From Crossiella sp. S99.2 (lineage in GTDB: Bacteria > Actinomycetota > Actinomycetes > Mycobacteriales > Pseudonocardiaceae), in assembly GCF_023094165.1 (NCBI RefSeq), contig NZ_JALMDK010000002.1, positions 62,001-126,000 of the forward strand: a stretch of 64,000 bases of DNA, read 5' to 3'. The notes under the pieces are model-generated. The model made no database searches, had not been told where the DNA came from, and saw nothing but the letters and a program-made list of their open reading frames with translations. Positions 24,726-32,307 of this stretch are shown in pieces (the stretch's first letter is position 1; every line of letters begins with the position of its first letter). The position numbers and the translations under genes were made by a program.

Positions 24726-25277
24726 TCAGAGCCGTTCCTGGCAGGCGGCTGCGAAGCGCGGGCAGCCATGTCCTTCGCTGCCGAGGATTTCCAGTAGATC
24801 CGCGACGGTCCGCGGATGCCGGCGATGCCGCGTCACCTGGCGGCGTAGCGCTGCCAGCACCGCGACTGGTGACAGGTCGAGCTGATCGAGCAGGAACTCG
24901 TCCTGATGAGACGCGGTCAGGTCGTAGGGCGCCAGCGCAGCCGCGGGGAAGTCCCGCAGGTTTTCCGTGACCAGGGTTTCGGCTCCGCCGCGGACCGCCG
25001 CCGCGAGCACGTGCCGATCCTTGCGGTCATTGGTCATCGCGCTGATCAGGTCCGCGTAGCCGCTGACCTCGGCATCGGGAAAGTGGGTGGTCATCTGCGT
25101 GATGCGGTGGCCGGCCTGGACCTCGGTCGCTCCTCGCCTGCGCAGGTTCCGATCAAGCTCGTCCAGCACGCCCGCCGACCACAGCGGCCGGTAGAGCCCG
25201 CATTCGGCGATGCTCAGCAACGTGTCGCACAGGTAGGGCTTGAGCAGTACGCAGGTGTCCAGAAAGACCGGGAACAC
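24726..25277 (-). CDS. PIN-domain toxin candidate
   Basis: A 183-residue PIN-domain protein with conserved acidic residues in FLDTCVLLKPYL (Asp7), LDELDRNL, NDRKDRHVLAAAV and VTENLRDFP. PIN proteins are Mg-dependent ribonucleases, often VapC-type toxins. It lies 11 bases after an HTH protein gene in the same direction, the order expected for an antitoxin-toxin pair. The C-terminal 50 residues extend past the PIN fold. Activity is inferred from family. Confidence 0.8.
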   Translation of the reverse strand: MFPVFLDTCVLLKPYLCDTLLSIAECGLYRPLWSAGVLDELDRNLRRRGATEVQAGHRITQMTTHFPDAEVSGYADLISAMTNDRKDRHVLAAAVRGGAETLVTENLRDFPAAALAPYDLTASHQDEFLLDQLDLSPVAVLAALRRQVTRHRRHPRTVADLLEILGSEGHGCPRFAAACQERL

Positions 25278-25288
25278 GGACCGTCCGA

Positions 25289-25762
25289 TCAGCTCTGCTC
25301 GTCCTCCACCGGCCGCCGTTCGAAAGGCGTGTCCAGTGGCAGGTCGTACAAGCCGTCATCCTCGCCGGCGCGAACCATCTCATCCAGTCCCGCCGCTCGG
25401 GCCCGGCGGGCGCGATCCTGGTAGGCGAGCACATCGGCCAACATGATCCGCCGATGGCGGTTCGGCTGCTCATAGGGAATCTCGCCCGCTTCGAGCAGGC
25501 GCACCAGGGTGGGACGCGAGACGCCGAGCAACTGGGCGGCTCCGGACGTGGTCAGCACGGTGTGATGCGGAACGATCGTGATCGCCAGGCCCTGGGACAT
25601 GGCCTGCACGACGTCCCGCAACACCTCGAAGACCTCTGGTGGCAACTCCAGGTGGGTCCCGTCCGGGTCCACCAGTGCCGGGCTCAGCAACGGAATCATG
25701 CGCGACAGTCGCTCCGGTTGCGCCGGAGGCAACAGAGTCCGTTCACGCACAGTCGCTGGCAT
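25289..25762 (-). CDS. HTH (excisionase-type) antitoxin candidate
   Basis: A 157-residue protein. The central part, TTSGAAQLLGVSRPTLVRLLEAGEIPYEQPNRHRRI, is a MerR/excisionase-type helix-turn-helix that reads DNA. The C-terminal acidic tail (DEMVRAGEDDGLYDLPLD) may wrap the PIN toxin. A TAGACT -10-like element lies 6 bases before the ATG, with an unusual run of GTTTCGTTTTGTTCGTTTT repeats upstream (minus strand) that could be an autoregulatory site. Functions as an antitoxin by inference from pairing and order. Confidence 0.7.
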   Translation of the reverse strand: MPATVRERTLLPPAQPERLSRMIPLLSPALVDPDGTHLELPPEVFEVLRDVVQAMSQGLAITIVPHHTVLTTSGAAQLLGVSRPTLVRLLEAGEIPYEQPNRHRRIMLADVLAYQDRARRARAAGLDEMVRAGEDDGLYDLPLDTPFERRPVEDEQS

Positions 25763-25803
25763 GCCGCCAGTCTAGCCCCAAAACGAACAAAACGAAACCG
25801 AAC

Positions 25804-27090
25804 TCAGCGACCCACCAGGTCCGCGTGCCGGACCCCGGGCTCCCACACCGCCACCGACCCGCCACCGCTCAACGCGGTCGGCAACTTCAGCTCAGCGCAC
25901 ACCCGCTTGGTCCTGGTGTCCACCACATCCACCCGCCCCTGACCGCCCGCGGTCACGAACGCCCGCCCGCCGTCGTCGGTCAGCGCGACCCGCCGTCCCT
26001 GCGCGGTGAACGGGTCCGTACCGCCCTGCGGCCCACCCGGCAGCGTCCCGAGGTCGACCCGGCCGGTCACCTTCGCCGTGGCCAGGTCCACCAGCACCAG
26101 CTCGTCCGTGCGGCCGCCCTGCACCAGGTAGCCGGCCAGGGTGTCGGACAGGCCGAAGCGGTACAGGTAGCCGGTGCCCAGGGGGACGCGGTGGGCTTCG
26201 CCGGTGGTGGCGTTGGCCAGGTAGGCGTCCTCGGTCCACTGGGTCCAGTCGAGGGCCCGGTCGTCGCGGACGTAGCTGGCCACGGTGCGGCTGTCGTCGG
26301 CGAGGCGGAGGTAGAACGCGCGGCCGCCGGTGCGGCCGGAGATGTTCCAGGGCACGGTGCGGGCGGAGCCGAAGGTGCCGTCGGGGTTGGCGGGCAGCAG
26401 GTCCAGGCCGCGTTCGGTGGCGGCGGCGATCACCCGGTGCCGGGCGGAGAACGCCTCGCCGTGGCCGTGCGCGCCGATCTCGGCCGAGCGGGCTGGGGAC
26501 AGTGGCGCCTCGCCGGTGTGGGCCAGCAGGTCGCGGCGCGGGAAGGCCTGGACCGCGGCGGGTTCGTCGTTGCGCAGCAGGACCGAATCGGTGGCGGCGT
26601 CGATGAGCACCCCCGGCTCACCGGCGGCCACCGGGACCTCCTTGGTCTGCCAGGTCCGCAGGTCCACCAGGGTGAGGTGGGCGCCCTCCTCGTGCGGGGC
26701 GGCCGGTTCCTCGTGCTCGTGGTGGGCGGCGCTGCTGACCACCGCGTAGCCGCCGGCCGGGTCCACGGTCAGGTGTGCGACCTCGCCGTCCACCGGCGCG
26801 GTGCCCAGCACCTTCGGCGTTCCGCTCAGCTGCAGCACCACCAGGACGTGGTTGCGGTCGTCGACGAAGATCGCGCGCCCGTCCGGCAGCGTCACCACGC
26901 CCGCGTGATCGTTGACCACCCGATCGGGCAGTGAGCCGGTCACCCGTCCGGTGGCCGGGTCGAGCACGTGCACGGTGGCCGCTCGCTGGTCGGCCACCAG
27001 CACCCGGGCCCCGGACGGGGCGGCGACCGCGGGTGCGGCTGACGCGGCCATGGCTAACGCCGTCGCCACCGCGGTGAGGGTTTTCAGCAT
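25804..27090 (-). CDS. AztD-like periplasmic zinc metallochaperone
   Basis: A 428-residue secreted beta-propeller protein. The first 24 residues are a signal peptide (LTAVATALAMAASAAPAVAA). The propeller has repeats such as VADQRAATVHVLDPATGRV, and a His/Glu-rich loop SAAHHEHEEPAAPHEEGAH that could bind zinc, as in AztD, which hands zinc to a zinc-importer binding protein. An AGGAGGT Shine-Dalgarno precedes the ATG. The promoter carries the best Zur-like box in this window. No AztABC importer is adjacent; the FecCD importer at 14.9-18.7 kb is the only metal-type importer in the window. Confidence 0.78.
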   Translation of the reverse strand: MLKTLTAVATALAMAASAAPAVAAPSGARVLVADQRAATVHVLDPATGRVTGSLPDRVVNDHAGVVTLPDGRAIFVDDRNHVLVVLQLSGTPKVLGTAPVDGEVAHLTVDPAGGYAVVSSAAHHEHEEPAAPHEEGAHLTLVDLRTWQTKEVPVAAGEPGVLIDAATDSVLLRNDEPAAVQAFPRRDLLAHTGEAPLSPARSAEIGAHGHGEAFSARHRVIAAATERGLDLLPANPDGTFGSARTVPWNISGRTGGRAFYLRLADDSRTVASYVRDDRALDWTQWTEDAYLANATTGEAHRVPLGTGYLYRFGLSDTLAGYLVQGGRTDELVLVDLATAKVTGRVDLGTLPGGPQGGTDPFTAQGRRVALTDDGGRAFVTAGGQGRVDVVDTRTKRVCAELKLPTALSGGGSVAVWEPGVRHADLVGR

Positions 27091-27126
27091 GTCGTCCTAC
27101 CTCCTGAAGGGTTACTTCAAGAGGAG

Positions 27127-27155
27127 ACGATAATCATTTTCAATTAGCCTGACAA
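27127..27155 (-). promoter_or_regulatory. AztD promoter with Zur-like box
   Basis: Read on the minus strand, TTGTCA (27155-27150) and TATCGT (27132-27127) are 17 bases apart. The box TGAAAATGATTATCG (27142-27128) covers the spacer and the -10 and matches 13 of 15 positions of the quoted actinobacterial Zur core TGAAAATGATTTTCA. Zinc-dependent repression of the AztD-like gene is the natural reading. Confidence 0.65.
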
Positions 27156-27159
27156 TGGG

Positions 27160-27711
27160 TCAGAGATACTGCCCGCCGCCGCCCCCCAGGTGCCCGCCCT
27201 CGGTCTCGCCGCCCTTGCCCGGCGGCAGCGCGCCCCGGCGCATCTGCTCCAGCTGCACCCGCGCGGCCATCTGCTGGGCGAACAACGCGGTCTGGATGCC
27301 ATGGAAGAGCCCCTCCAGCCAGCCGACCAGCTGGGCCTGGGCGATCCGCAGCTCCGCGTCCGAGGGCGTCACGTCGTCGTTGAACGGCAGCGACAGCCGC
27401 TCCAGCTCGTCCCGCAGTTCGGGCGCCAGGCCCTGTTCCAGCTCGGTGATCGAGGACTTGTGGATCTCGCGCAGGCGGTTGCGGCTCGCCTCGTCCAGCG
27501 GCGCGGCCCGCACCTCCTCGAGCAGCTGCTTGATCATGGTGCCGATCCGCATGACCTTGGCCGGCTGCTCGACCATGTCACTCACATCGTTCCCCGGCTG
27601 CTCCCCGTCACCGTCGGTGACCGAGGCGCCGAACGGGAGCGCAGTGCCGATGGGCGTGCCATCCGGTCCGATCACCACGACCTGCTGCTCGCTGTCGTTG
27701 GGCTGGTTCAT
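27160..27711 (-). CDS. bpa: Bacterial proteasome activator Bpa/PafE
   Basis: A 183-residue homologue of M. tuberculosis Rv3780. It has an acidic N-terminus (NQPNDSEQQVVVIGPDGTPIG), a long helical core (MRIGTMIKQLLEEVRAAPLDEASRNRLREIHKSS and VGWLEGLFHGIQTALFAQQMAARVQLEQM), a Gly-rich linker and the C-terminal GQYL that docks into the 20S proteasome and opens its gate. Bpa forms a dodecameric ring and feeds unfolded proteins without ATP. The ATG at 27711 has AGGA seven bases upstream. Proteasome genes themselves are not in this window. Confidence 0.92.
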   Translation of the reverse strand: MNQPNDSEQQVVVIGPDGTPIGTALPFGASVTDGDGEQPGNDVSDMVEQPAKVMRIGTMIKQLLEEVRAAPLDEASRNRLREIHKSSITELEQGLAPELRDELERLSLPFNDDVTPSDAELRIAQAQLVGWLEGLFHGIQTALFAQQMAARVQLEQMRRGALPPGKGGETEGGHLGGGGGQYL

Positions 27712-27834
27712 GTGCACATCCTCGCTCGCCTTGGTGGCCGAATGCGACCCGGATACCCCGAACCGTCGCCTACCCGCGGTCACCAGGTAACCCCGGGGTT
27801 CGCGCGATTTGGCGTCCTCCGTACGGTGTCTTTC

Positions 27835-29034
27835 ATGGCGTACGACGTCGCTCGGGTACGGGGCTTGTTCCCCGCGCTGGGCGACGGGTGGGTCCACCTC
27901 GATTCACCAGCGGGTATGCAGGTACCCGAACAGGTGGCGACCGCGGTCTCGACCGCGTTGCGCGCCCCGGTGTCCGGTCCGGGTGGAATATTTCCGGCCT
28001 CGCAGCGGGCAGAGGCGATCGTGGACGCGGCGCGTCGCTCCGTAGCCGACCTGGTCGGCTGCGACCCGGCAGGCGTGGTCCTCGGACCCAGTTCCGCCGT
28101 CCTGCTGCAACGCCTGGCCGACGCCCTCGGCGAAGCCTGGATGCTCGGCGACGAAGTGGTCGTCTCCCGGCTCGACCACCCCGGCAACGTCTCACCCTGG
28201 GTACGCGCCGCACAGCGCGCCGGCGGCAGCGTGCGCTGGGGCGAGATCGACATCGAGACCTGCGAACTGCCCGCCTGGCAGTACGACGGGCTGATCACCG
28301 GCAGCACCAAGGCGGTGGCCATCACCGCCGCCTCCGGCGCCGTCGGCACCCGCCCCGACGTCCGGCACGTGGCCGACGCGGCCCGCAAACACGGCGCCCT
28401 GGTCGTGGTCGACGCCTCCTCCGCCGCCCCGTTCGTGCCCCTCGACGTGCTGTCCATGGGCGCGGACGTGGTCGCCGTGTCCGCCTCCGCCTGGGGTGGC
28501 CCGCCGGTGGGCGCACTCGCCTTCCGCGACGCCGCCCTGCTCGACCGGCTGCCGTCGGCGGCACTGGAACACGGCGCCCGCGGCCCGGAACGCCTCGAAC
28601 TCGGCCCGCACGCCTACCCGCTGCTGGCCGGACTCGTCTCCTCCGTGGACTACCTGGCCGGACTCGACGACGCCGCCATCGGCCCGCGCCGGGAACGCCT
28701 GCTCACCTCACTCGGCTCGGTCAAGGCATACCAGGCGGGCCTGCTGGCCAATCTGATCAACGAGCTGCGCGCGATGCGGCACGTCATGGTCATCGGCGAC
28801 GCCATGCGCCGGGTGCCCTCCCTCGCCTTCACCATCACCGGCGCCAAAGCCTGGGAGGCGGTGGAACATCTGGCCGAACGCGGGGTGTGCGCCTTCCACG
28901 ACTCCGGGCACAATGGCGTCTTCGCCGCACTCGGGGTCGGCGAGGTCGGTGGCGCGATCCGGGTCGGTCTGGCCCACTACACCAACGCGGCCGAGGTTGA
29001 TCAGTTGGTGCGCGCGGTCGCCGAACTGCGCTGA
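27835..29034 (+). CDS. Cysteine-desulfurase-fold (class V PLP) protein lacking the PLP lysine
   Basis: A 399-residue fold-type I protein similar to M. tuberculosis Rv3778c. It keeps the class V features LDHPGNVSPW, ASGAVGTRPDV and VVVDASSAAPFVPLDV (the cofactor aspartate is in VVVD). At the place of the S-x-H-K-x-x-G-P motif it reads SASAWGGP (residues 216-223), so the Schiff-base lysine is Ala219. The usual Gln and His near the cofactor aspartate are also absent. It may be a non-catalytic scaffold or bind something else. Divergent from Bpa across a 123-base gap. Confidence 0.8.
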   Translation: MAYDVARVRGLFPALGDGWVHLDSPAGMQVPEQVATAVSTALRAPVSGPGGIFPASQRAEAIVDAARRSVADLVGCDPAGVVLGPSSAVLLQRLADALGEAWMLGDEVVVSRLDHPGNVSPWVRAAQRAGGSVRWGEIDIETCELPAWQYDGLITGSTKAVAITAASGAVGTRPDVRHVADAARKHGALVVVDASSAAPFVPLDVLSMGADVVAVSASAWGGPPVGALAFRDAALLDRLPSAALEHGARGPERLELGPHAYPLLAGLVSSVDYLAGLDDAAIGPRRERLLTSLGSVKAYQAGLLANLINELRAMRHVMVIGDAMRRVPSLAFTITGAKAWEAVEHLAERGVCAFHDSGHNGVFAALGVGEVGGAIRVGLAHYTNAAEVDQLVRAVAELR

Positions 29035-29055
29035 GCCGGGCCGCATGGAGGCTGG

Positions 29056-29718
29056 TTGAACGACTCGCTCGCGCGAGCCATGGGTGACCTGGCCGCCTGG
29101 CACAAGCTCGCGCCGCTGCTCACCGAGTACCTGCCCTTCGGCGATGCCTCACTGCGCCCGTCCGGACTGACCGCCGTGCTGGACGAGGCCATGATCGGCA
29201 ACCGGACCGTGCTGCTGGAATGCGGCAGCGGCTCCTCCTCGGTGGTGGTGGCCCGGATGCTGGCCCGCCGCGGCTTCGGCCACCTGCTCTCCCTGGAACA
29301 CGACGAGCGCTGGGCCGCCTTCGTCAACACTCAGCTCCGCCGGGAGGGCCTGCACCAGATCGCCAGGGTGGTGCACACCCCGCTCAGTGGCCACCCGGCC
29401 GCGGTCGGCGCGCTGCACTGGTACACCCCGCAGCTGGTGCACGACGAGGTGATGGCCTACGTCGACCGCTTCGGCCTGGTGGACCTGCTGCTGGTGGATG
29501 GCCCGCCCGCCTTCGAACCGGGCAAGGACCTGGCCCGCTACCCGGCGCTGCCGGTGCTGCGCTGGGCCCTCGCGCCGGGCGCGACCATCCTGCTCGACGA
29601 CGTCGACCGGCCCGGCGAGCTGACTGTGCTCACTCGCTGGCAGGAGCAGTTCGGGCTGCGCTTCCGCGCCGACCCGACCGGCTCCCGGCTGGCCATCGGC
29701 GTGCTGGATCCCGGCTAG
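29056..29718 (+). CDS. Class I SAM-dependent methyltransferase-like protein
   Basis: A 220-residue Rossmann-fold protein: VLLECGSGSSSVVVARML (glycine-rich motif I), LLSLEHDERWA (acidic end of strand 2) and LLLVDGPPAFEPG (motif IV-like). This matches a group of class I methyltransferase-like proteins whose substrates are unknown. The start is a TTG at 29056 with GGAGG four bases upstream; an ATG eight codons later is the alternative. It follows the PLP-fold gene by 21 bases and may share its transcript. The 3' end overlaps the convergent SDR gene by four bases. Confidence 0.72.
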   Translation: MNDSLARAMGDLAAWHKLAPLLTEYLPFGDASLRPSGLTAVLDEAMIGNRTVLLECGSGSSSVVVARMLARRGFGHLLSLEHDERWAAFVNTQLRREGLHQIARVVHTPLSGHPAAVGALHWYTPQLVHDEVMAYVDRFGLVDLLLVDGPPAFEPGKDLARYPALPVLRWALAPGATILLDDVDRPGELTVLTRWQEQFGLRFRADPTGSRLAIGVLDPG

Positions 29719-30548
29719 GCCGGGAAATCGGTGGACCGGCTGAGTTCGGCCCACTCCGCCGCCTCGGCCGCCCGCCGGTCACTGGCCTCGCCGGCCAGCC
29801 GCACCGCGTCCGAGCCCAGCAGCAGTCGCCGCGGCGGGTTCGCCGTGTCCACCAGGTGCGTGATCACCGCACCCGCGCGCACCGGATCGCCCGGCTCCTG
29901 ACCGGACACCCGCTCGCGGTAGTCGATCATCGGCCCGATGGTGCCCAGGTAGTCCGCGCCGGGCGGGTCCATCCGCATGGACGAGCCTGCCCAGTCGGTG
30001 CGGAAGGCGCCCGGTTCGACCACGGTCACCTTGACGCCCAGCGGCGCCAGCTCGTTGGCCAGCACCTCGGAGAAGCCGGCCACGCCGAACTTCGCGGTCT
30101 GGTAGGCGGCCAGCCCCGGCGTGCCGCCGACCCGGCCGCCGATCGAGGAGATCTGCACCAGGTGCCCGGATCGCTGCGCGCGCAGCACCGGCAGCGCCGC
30201 CCGGCTCACGTTGATCACGCCGAACAGGTTGGTCTCCACCTGCGCCCGGAAGTCCTCGATCGCGGTCTCCTCGAACGCCGAGGTGTTGGCGTAGCCGGCG
30301 TTGTTGACCACCACGTCCAGGCCGCCGAACTCCTGCACGGCCAGCTTGACCGCGGCCTGCGCCGCGGCGGGGTCGGTGACATCCAGCGCGGTCGCGCGCA
30401 CCGCATCGCCGTAGGTCTCGGTGAATTCGGCCAGGTCCCCGGGCCGTCGCGCGGTGGCGACCACCCGGTCCCCACGGGCCAGCGCGGCCCTGGTGATCTC
30501 CCGCCCGAGACCGCGGGAGCTGCCGGTGACAAGCCAGATTTTGCTCAT
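29715..30548 (-). CDS. Classical short-chain dehydrogenase/reductase
   Basis: A 277-residue classical SDR with the TGSSRGLG cofactor motif, NNAG (residues near 82), catalytic Ser in VQISSIGG and YQTAK (Y-x3-K). ATARR after beta-2 suggests NADP preference. The family oxidises or reduces varied alcohols and ketones. The ATG at 30548 was chosen; the upstream extension runs into a palindromic operator-like site. The substrate is unknown. Confidence 0.87.
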   Translation of the reverse strand: MSKIWLVTGSSRGLGREITRAALARGDRVVATARRPGDLAEFTETYGDAVRATALDVTDPAAAQAAVKLAVQEFGGLDVVVNNAGYANTSAFEETAIEDFRAQVETNLFGVINVSRAALPVLRAQRSGHLVQISSIGGRVGGTPGLAAYQTAKFGVAGFSEVLANELAPLGVKVTVVEPGAFRTDWAGSSMRMDPPGADYLGTIGPMIDYRERVSGQEPGDPVRAGAVITHLVDTANPPRRLLLGSDAVRLAGEASDRRAAEAAEWAELSRSTDFPA

Positions 30549-30581
30549 GCCACCAGGGAACACCCGCGGTCCGCTGCTGTC

Positions 30582-30597
30582 AACCAACTAGTTAGTT
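30582..30597 (-). promoter_or_regulatory. Palindromic operator candidate before the SDR gene
   Basis: AACCAACTAGTTAGTT is a 16-base palindrome with one mismatched pair, 34-49 bases upstream of the SDR start. Sites of this form (AACTAACTAGTTAGTT-like) are typical of TetR or HxlR regulators of oxidoreductases. No regulator gene is adjacent. Confidence 0.45.
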
Positions 30598-30624
30598 ACG
30601 TCGCACCGCCGGGCCGATTTCCGT

Positions 30625-31614
30625 TCACCCGCGGACAAGCAGGATCTTGCCGACCACCCCGCCCGCTTCCAGCAGCCGGTGCGCCTCGCCAGCCTCCTGC
30701 ATCGGCACCCTGGCGTGCTCGACCACGCCGACCTTGCCCTCCTCGACCAGCGGCCACAGGCGTTCCCGCACGTCCGCGACCACCTCGGCCTTGCTGCCCG
30801 GCCCGTCCACCGGACGGCCACGCAGCCCGGTCGCGGCCACGCTGGCCCGCTTGGCCAGCAGCTTGCTCAGGTCCAGCTCGGCCTTGCGGCCGCCCTGCAT
30901 GCCGATCACGACGAGCCGACCGCCCGCCGCCAGCACGTCGATGTTGCGCGCCAGGTAGGAGGCGCCCATGTTGTCCAGCACCACGTCCGCGCCCTTGCCG
31001 CCGGTGGCCTCCTTGACCACCTCGACGAAGTCCTGCTCGCGGTAGTTCACCGTGATGTCCGCGCCAAGCCGGGCGCATTCGGCCAGGCCCTCGGGCGTCC
31101 CGGCGGTCACCGCGACCGTCGCGCCCAGCGCCTTGCCGATCTGGATCGCGCAGGTCCCGATGCCACCGGCGCCGCCGTGCGCGAGGAAGGTGTCCCCGGC
31201 GGAGAGCCCGGCCAGCATCACCACGTTCGACCAGACCGTGCAGGTCACCTCGGGCAGGCCGGCCGCGGTCACCAGGTCCACGCCCTTGGGCGCGGGCAGC
31301 ACCTGCACCGCGGGCACCGCTACGCGCTCGGCGTAACCGCCACCGGCCAGCAGCGCGCACACCTCATCGCCGACCTGCCACTGCGTCACACCCTTGCCGA
31401 CCTTGACGATCCGGCCCGAGCACTCCAGCCCCGGCACCGTGGTCACCCCGGGCGGCGGCGGGTAGAAGCCCTGACGCTGCAACAGGTCGGCCCGGTTCAC
31501 CGCGGCCGCGACGATGTCGATCACGACCTCGCCCTGGGCCGGCTCCGGATCGGGCCTCGGCGCCCAGCGCAACACCTCTGGACCACCGGGCTCGCGGATA
31601 CTGATCGCGTACAT
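30625..31614 (-). CDS. NADPH:quinone oxidoreductase family (zinc-independent MDR), Rv3777-like
   Basis: A 329-residue MDR protein of the quinone-oxidoreductase group. It opens with MYAISIREPGGPEVLRW, has AAAVNRADLLQRQGFYPPPPG, GLECSGRIV, and the NADPH motif AHGGAGGIGTCAIQ, and lacks the structural-zinc Cys cluster. The C-terminal HARVPMQEAGEAHRLLEAGGVVGKILL is typical of the PIG3-like subgroup, which reduces quinones and enals. It resembles M. tuberculosis Rv3777 and keeps a similar neighbourhood with the Rv3778c-like and Bpa genes. Confidence 0.9.
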   Translation of the reverse strand: MYAISIREPGGPEVLRWAPRPDPEPAQGEVVIDIVAAAVNRADLLQRQGFYPPPPGVTTVPGLECSGRIVKVGKGVTQWQVGDEVCALLAGGGYAERVAVPAVQVLPAPKGVDLVTAAGLPEVTCTVWSNVVMLAGLSAGDTFLAHGGAGGIGTCAIQIGKALGATVAVTAGTPEGLAECARLGADITVNYREQDFVEVVKEATGGKGADVVLDNMGASYLARNIDVLAAGGRLVVIGMQGGRKAELDLSKLLAKRASVAATGLRGRPVDGPGSKAEVVADVRERLWPLVEEGKVGVVEHARVPMQEAGEAHRLLEAGGVVGKILLVRG

Positions 31615-31673
31615 GCTCTGAAGCTAGACCCAATTCGGTGGCGGGGCAGTCCGCCATCCCGGACGATCCGGGC

Positions 31674-32306
31674 ATGGACCCCTGGCCGTTCCGCCACCTG
31701 GTACTGCGCACCCCGCGCCTGGAGCTGCGCCCGGATGACGACGCCGGGATGCTGGAGCTGATCGAGGTGGCCCGCAGGGGCGTGCACCCGCCGGAGGAGA
31801 TGCCCTTCTCCCTGCCGTGGACGGACTGGCCGCATGAGCAGATGGCGCTGGGCGCGCTGCAGCAGCGCTGGCGGTCGCGCGCCGCGCACACCGCGGCGAG
31901 CTGGGACCTCGGCTTCCTGGTCCGGCACCGGGGCAAGGTGATCGGCACCCAGAGCCTGCTGGCGCAGGACTTCGCCGAGCTGCGCGAGGTGAGCTGCGGC
32001 TGCTGGTACGGCCTGGAACACCAGGGTCAGGGCTTCGGCAGCGAGGCGTGGGCCGCGGTGCTGGCCTTCGCCTTCGACCACCTGGGCGCCACCCACGCGC
32101 ACGCGGCGGCCTTCGTGAACAACGCCGGGTCCCGTGCGGTCAGCCGCAAGCTCGGCTACCGGGAGAACGGCACCCGGCGGGTGCTGCAACGGGACAAGGC
32201 CACCTTCCAGATCGACCAGCGCCTGACCCCGGCCGAATTCCTCCGGCCGGACTGGGAACTCCAGGTCGAGGGCCTGGCTGCCTGCCGAGAACTGTTGGGA
32301 GCCTGA
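31674..32306 (+). CDS. GNAT acetyltransferase (RimJ/RimL type), tandem copy 1
   Basis: A 210-residue GNAT protein. It has the RimJ/L-like opening LVLRTPRLELRPDDDAGM, GKVIGTQSLLAQDF, the acetyl-CoA loop EHQGQGFGSEA (Q-x-x-G-x-G/A) and FVNNAGSRAVSRKLGYRENG. It is co-directional with and equal in length to the next gene, which opens with nearly the same residues, so they are tandem duplicates. Start ATG 31674 was chosen to match the sibling (MDPWP). Acceptor substrate (protein N-terminus, amine or antibiotic) unknown. Confidence 0.85.
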   Translation: MDPWPFRHLVLRTPRLELRPDDDAGMLELIEVARRGVHPPEEMPFSLPWTDWPHEQMALGALQQRWRSRAAHTAASWDLGFLVRHRGKVIGTQSLLAQDFAELREVSCGCWYGLEHQGQGFGSEAWAAVLAFAFDHLGATHAHAAAFVNNAGSRAVSRKLGYRENGTRRVLQRDKATFQIDQRLTPAEFLRPDWELQVEGLAACRELLGA

Positions 32307-32307
32307 C

